A stretch of DNA of 16,529 nucleotides from Bacteroidales bacterium (lineage in GTDB: Bacteria > Bacteroidota > Bacteroidia > Bacteroidales > Dysgonomonadaceae): NCBI GenBank assembly GCA_012518155.1, contig JAAYTC010000167.1:1-16529 (forward strand). The letters run 5' to 3'. A model generated the notes under the pieces. It was not told the origin of the DNA. It ran no database searches and worked only from the letters and a program-made list of their open reading frames with translations. The position numbers were made by a program, and so were the translations under genes. Below are positions 13,792 through 16,529 of the stretch, piece after piece (the first letter of the stretch is position 1; the number at the start of each line of letters is the position of its first letter).

Positions 13792-15876
13792 TTATGCCTC
13801 TTTTTCTTCCTCGGGAGCTTCTTCTACCTTGGTTTCGGCTTTCGCTTCTTCCTCGGGAGCTTCTTCTACCTTGGTTTCTGCTTTCGCTTCTACCTCGGGA
13901 GTTTCTTCCTCCTTTGCTGTTTTTTCGGGCGTTACCTCCTCGGTAGCTTCGGCTTTCACTTCTTCTGCTTTTGCATCGGCCTTTGCTTCAGGCGTTGCCT
14001 CGGTTTCCTTTACCTCTGCTTCTTTGGCTTCGGCCTTTGCTTCGGCAGTTTTAGCGTCTTTCGCTGCTTTTTTCTTCAGCGCTTCAACTTTCTGGTTATC
14101 CAGTTTCTCTTTCAGAGCCGCCAATTCTTCGATGTCGCCTAACGTGGTACGTTCCACCGCGGTTGCTGCAGCGGTTACTTCTACACCGCTTTCTTTTCTG
14201 CCTCCGCGTCGTCCTCCTCTTCTGCGGGAATCGTCGCCGGAAATATCTTCATGAATACGGCTGTGCGAAACGATGATTCGTTTGGCGTCTTTATTGAATT
14301 CAATAACTTTGAAATCCAGTTTTTCGTCCACCTGCGCTTGTGAATTATCTTCTTTCACCAGATGTTTAGGAGTGGCAAACCCCTCAACACCGTACGGAAG
14401 TGATACCACGGCTCCTTTGTCGAGCAGTTCCACAATCGTACCTTCATGGATAGAACCAACCGTGAAGATAGTCTCGAATACATCCCATGGATTCTCTTCC
14501 AGTTGTTTGTGTCCTAAGCTCAGTCGACGATTTTCCTTGTCGATATCGAGCACTTGAACATCGATAGGCGCGGCGATCTCGGTCACCTCACTCGGGTGCT
14601 TAATCTTCTTGGTCCACGAGAGGTCGGAGATATGAATCAATCCTTCCACGCCCTCCTCGATTTCCACGAAGGCTCCAAAATTAGTGAAGTTACGTACGGT
14701 AGCCGTGTGAGTGCTTCCCACCGGGTACTTAATCTCGATGCTTTCCCATGGATCGGGCTTCAGTTGTTTCACCCCGAGTGACATCTTGCGGTCTTCGCGG
14801 TCGAGCGTGAGAATCATTGCTTCTACCTCTTCACCCACGGTCATAAAGTCTTGCGCGCTGTGTAAGTGTTGAGTCCAGCTCATCTCGGACACGTGGATCA
14901 ATCCTTCAACGCCGGGAGCAATCTCCACGAATGCCCCGTAGTCGGCAATAACCACCACTTTCCCTTTCACGATGTCGCCAACCTTCATCTCCTCGCTCAG
15001 TGCATCCCACGGGTGAGGAGTAAGTTGCTTCAGGCCGAGTGCAATCCGTTTCTTCTCGTTGTCGAAGTCAAGGATCACCACGTTAATTTTATCGTCCAGT
15101 TGCACCACTTCTTCCGGATGCTGTACGCGTCCCCACGAAAGATCGGTAATATGAACCAGTCCGTCAACTCCGCCAAGGTCTACAAATACCCCGTAAGAAG
15201 TAATATTTTTGACCACTCCTTCTAATACTTGTCCCTTTTCGAGTTTCGAGATGATTTCTTTCTTTTGTTGCTCCAGCTCTTCTTCAATAAGTGCTTTATG
15301 TGAGACTACCACGTTTTTATATTCAGGGTTGATTTTTACCACCTTGAATTCCATGGTTTTGTCCACGAATATATCGTAGTCGCGGATCGGCTTCACATCA
15401 ATCTGCGAACCGGGGAGGAACGCTTCGATACCAAACACGTCCACGATCATGCCACCTTTGGTGCGACATTTGATGTATCCCTTGATGATCTCGTTGTTTT
15501 CAAGCGCGGCATTCACGCGATCCCACGAACGAGATGCGCGGGCTTTCTTGTGCGAAAGGACCAACTGTCCTTTTTTATCTTCTTGGCTTTCGATGTACAC
15601 TTCTACCTCGTCGCCAACCTTCAAGTCGGGGTTGTAGCGGAATTCGTTCATCGATACCACTCCATCGGATTTATAACCGATGTTTACAACCACTTCGCGT
15701 TTGTTCATGGAGGTAACGATACCGTTCACCACTTCCTTGTCGCTGATTTTGCTCAGCGTACTGTCGTAGCTCTCGGCAAGTTTTTCTCTGCTTTCTTTGC
15801 TATAGGGGTCTCCCTCAGCATAGGCATCCCAATCGAAATCTTCAATGGAAGCTGCATGTGTTAGGTTGTCAGTCAT
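13792..15876 (-). CDS. rpsA: 30S ribosomal protein S1
   Basis: This 694-residue protein has six S1 (OB-fold) repeats at about 46-110, 127-195, 214-284, 299-371, 385-457 and 472-540; repeats 3 to 5 have the strongest signature (YGVFVDLGGVDGLVHITDLSW and relatives). S1 binds single-stranded mRNA leaders and helps 30S subunits start translation, which matters in Bacteroidota where Shine-Dalgarno sites are weak. After the sixth repeat come a basic Arg/Gly patch (RRRGGRRGGR, 551-560), a helical KEKLDNQK segment, and an Ala/Glu/Lys-rich acidic tail of about 90 residues with an internal duplication. The tail makes it longer than many S1 proteins, which have about 560-600 residues. It has its own promoter and terminator and is thus a single-gene unit. 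Confidence 0.97.
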   Translation of the reverse strand: MTDNLTHAASIEDFDWDAYAEGDPYSKESREKLAESYDSTLSKISDKEVVNGIVTSMNKREVVVNIGYKSDGVVSMNEFRYNPDLKVGDEVEVYIESQEDKKGQLVLSHKKARASRSWDRVNAALENNEIIKGYIKCRTKGGMIVDVFGIEAFLPGSQIDVKPIRDYDIFVDKTMEFKVVKINPEYKNVVVSHKALIEEELEQQKKEIISKLEKGQVLEGVVKNITSYGVFVDLGGVDGLVHITDLSWGRVQHPEEVVQLDDKINVVILDFDNEKKRIALGLKQLTPHPWDALSEEMKVGDIVKGKVVVIADYGAFVEIAPGVEGLIHVSEMSWTQHLHSAQDFMTVGEEVEAMILTLDREDRKMSLGVKQLKPDPWESIEIKYPVGSTHTATVRNFTNFGAFVEIEEGVEGLIHISDLSWTKKIKHPSEVTEIAAPIDVQVLDIDKENRRLSLGHKQLEENPWDVFETIFTVGSIHEGTIVELLDKGAVVSLPYGVEGFATPKHLVKEDNSQAQVDEKLDFKVIEFNKDAKRIIVSHSRIHEDISGDDSRRRGGRRGGRKESGVEVTAAATAVERTTLGDIEELAALKEKLDNQKVEALKKKAAKDAKTAEAKAEAKEAEVKETEATPEAKADAKAEEVKAEATEEVTPEKTAKEEETPEVEAKAETKVEEAPEEEAKAETKVEEAPEEEKEA
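13813..13896 (-). repeat. Duplicated 42-base unit in the rpsA tail
   Basis: Two head-to-tail copies of a 42-base unit encode EVEAKAETKVEEAP (residues 661-674) and EEEAKAETKVEEAP (675-688); a partial third copy (EEEKEA) ends the protein. The DNA copies differ at only a few bases, so the duplication is recent or kept uniform. The number of copies may vary between strains. Confidence 0.9.
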
Positions 15877-15936
15877 TTGTTGTTTAAATAAATTGATCTT
15901 AAATAGTGAGACATTATATTACTTGAAAAAACGGTG

Positions 15937-15968
15937 CAAAGGTAATCGGTTTTTTGCTAATAACCAAC
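15937..15968 (-). promoter_or_regulatory. rpsA promoter, Bacteroidota type
   Basis: On the minus strand the sequence reads GTTGG (15968-15964), 19 bases, then TACCTTTG (15944-15937). The second box is a perfect match to the -7 consensus TAnnTTTG of the Bacteroidota main sigma factor, and the first supplies the TTG of the -33 element. Transcription would begin near 15930, giving a leader of about 50 bases that is A/T-rich and has no Shine-Dalgarno site. Confidence 0.8.
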
Positions 15969-15982
15969 TTGTTTCCCGATTT

Positions 15983-16528
15983 TTATAGGAGCAGTCCGTT
16001 TTGCACCTCTTGTCGAGTGGCGAGTCCGGCAATCTGTTCTACCAGCCTGAGGGCAAAGTCAAATACCAAACCCGGTCCTCTTCCTGTAGTGACGTTTCCG
16101 TCTACCACCACACTTTCGCCGGTGGTTTGAGCACCCTTGAGTTCAGGTTCAAATCCGGGGTAGCAAGTTGCGCGCTTCCCATCGAGCAATCCAAGCCCAC
16201 CAAGTACCATCGGGGCAGCGCATATGGCCGCGAGGGGCTTCCCTTTTTCGTTAAACTCCAGGATCAATTTTTTTAACCCTTCATGTTCGTTGAGGTGTTT
16301 CGCTCCCGGCATACCGCCCGGCAGAACCAGAAACTCAACATCCGAGAAATCGGCCTTGTCGAAGGTAGTATCCGCGGTGACGGGGATATCGTGTGCCCCG
16401 GTCACTACTCGTTCGTTTGTAATGGAGACAGTCTGTACGGGTATTTGAGCTCTCCGCAGCACGTCTACCGTGGCGAGGGCTTCAATTTCTTCAAATCCGT
16501 TTGCTAAAAATAGAGCTACTTTTTTCAT
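15983..16528 (-). CDS. DJ-1/PfpI family protein (YajL-like)
   Basis: This 181-residue protein is complete; its ATG lies one base inside the window edge. It has the DJ-1 family pattern: VALFLANGFEEIEA with the conserved acidic Glu16, LVLPGGMPGA (68-76), and the nucleophile elbow AAICAAP with Cys103 as the reactive thiol, followed by CYPGFE and TTGRGPG. Relatives are described as oxidative-stress proteins, chaperones or glyoxalase/deglycase enzymes acting on methylglyoxal adducts. The length and motifs fit the DJ-1/YajL branch better than PfpI proteases. It ends 107 bases before rpsA begins, and the rpsA promoter lies between, so the two are likely separate transcription units. Which chemical activity holds here cannot be told. 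Confidence 0.92.
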   Translation of the reverse strand: MKKVALFLANGFEEIEALATVDVLRRAQIPVQTVSITNERVVTGAHDIPVTADTTFDKADFSDVEFLVLPGGMPGAKHLNEHEGLKKLILEFNEKGKPLAAICAAPMVLGGLGLLDGKRATCYPGFEPELKGAQTTGESVVVDGNVTTGRGPGLVFDFALRLVEQIAGLATRQEVQNGLLL

Positions 16529-16529
16529 T

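Overview
This window looks like the chromosome of a member of the Bacteroidota, most likely Bacteroidales. The evidence is a promoter of the Bacteroidota type (TTG, about 19-20 bases, TAnnTTTG) in front of rpsA, A-rich leaders without clear Shine-Dalgarno sites, a fused alpha-beta E1 dehydrogenase, a long-tailed ribosomal protein S1, a DUF418 membrane protein and the remains of a 23S rRNA intervening-sequence (four-helix bundle) gene. A genus cannot be given from sequence reading alone.

The left two thirds (1-11310, all + strand) form one cassette. In order it holds the end of an E2 acyltransferase, a fused E1 alpha-beta dehydrogenase, a PHP-domain phosphoesterase, a class II aldolase/short-chain dehydrogenase fusion, an L-sorbose-1-phosphate-reductase-like dehydrogenase, a tandem class II aldolase, E3 dihydrolipoyl dehydrogenase and a short lipoate-protein ligase. 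A whole lipoyl-dependent dehydrogenase complex, with its own lipoylation enzyme, is thus interleaved with sugar-phosphate aldolases and sugar dehydrogenases. My inference is a catabolic route for an unidentified (deoxy)sugar or polyol: dehydrogenation to a keto-sugar, aldol cleavage, and oxidative C-C cleavage to an acyl-CoA. No transporter, kinase or isomerase lies inside the window, so the substrate is open. The intergenic gaps of this cassette carry unusual material: nested inverted repeats (142-288), an octamer tandem repeat (2875-2984), a truncated intervening-sequence-protein gene (6174-6407) and a heptamer repeat (6431-6471).

The right third (11398-16528, all - strand) is of ordinary, mostly housekeeping character: a DJ-1/PfpI family protein, rpsA with its own promoter and a strong hairpin terminator, then a DUF418 membrane protein overlapping a YhcC-type radical SAM protein. 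The two blocks converge at 11311-11397, where I see only a weak 5-bp hairpin and no convincing terminator. The stretch 289-406 before the E1 gene is AT-rich and I find no clear promoter in it. No tRNA, rRNA, CRISPR or intact insertion sequence was recognised.
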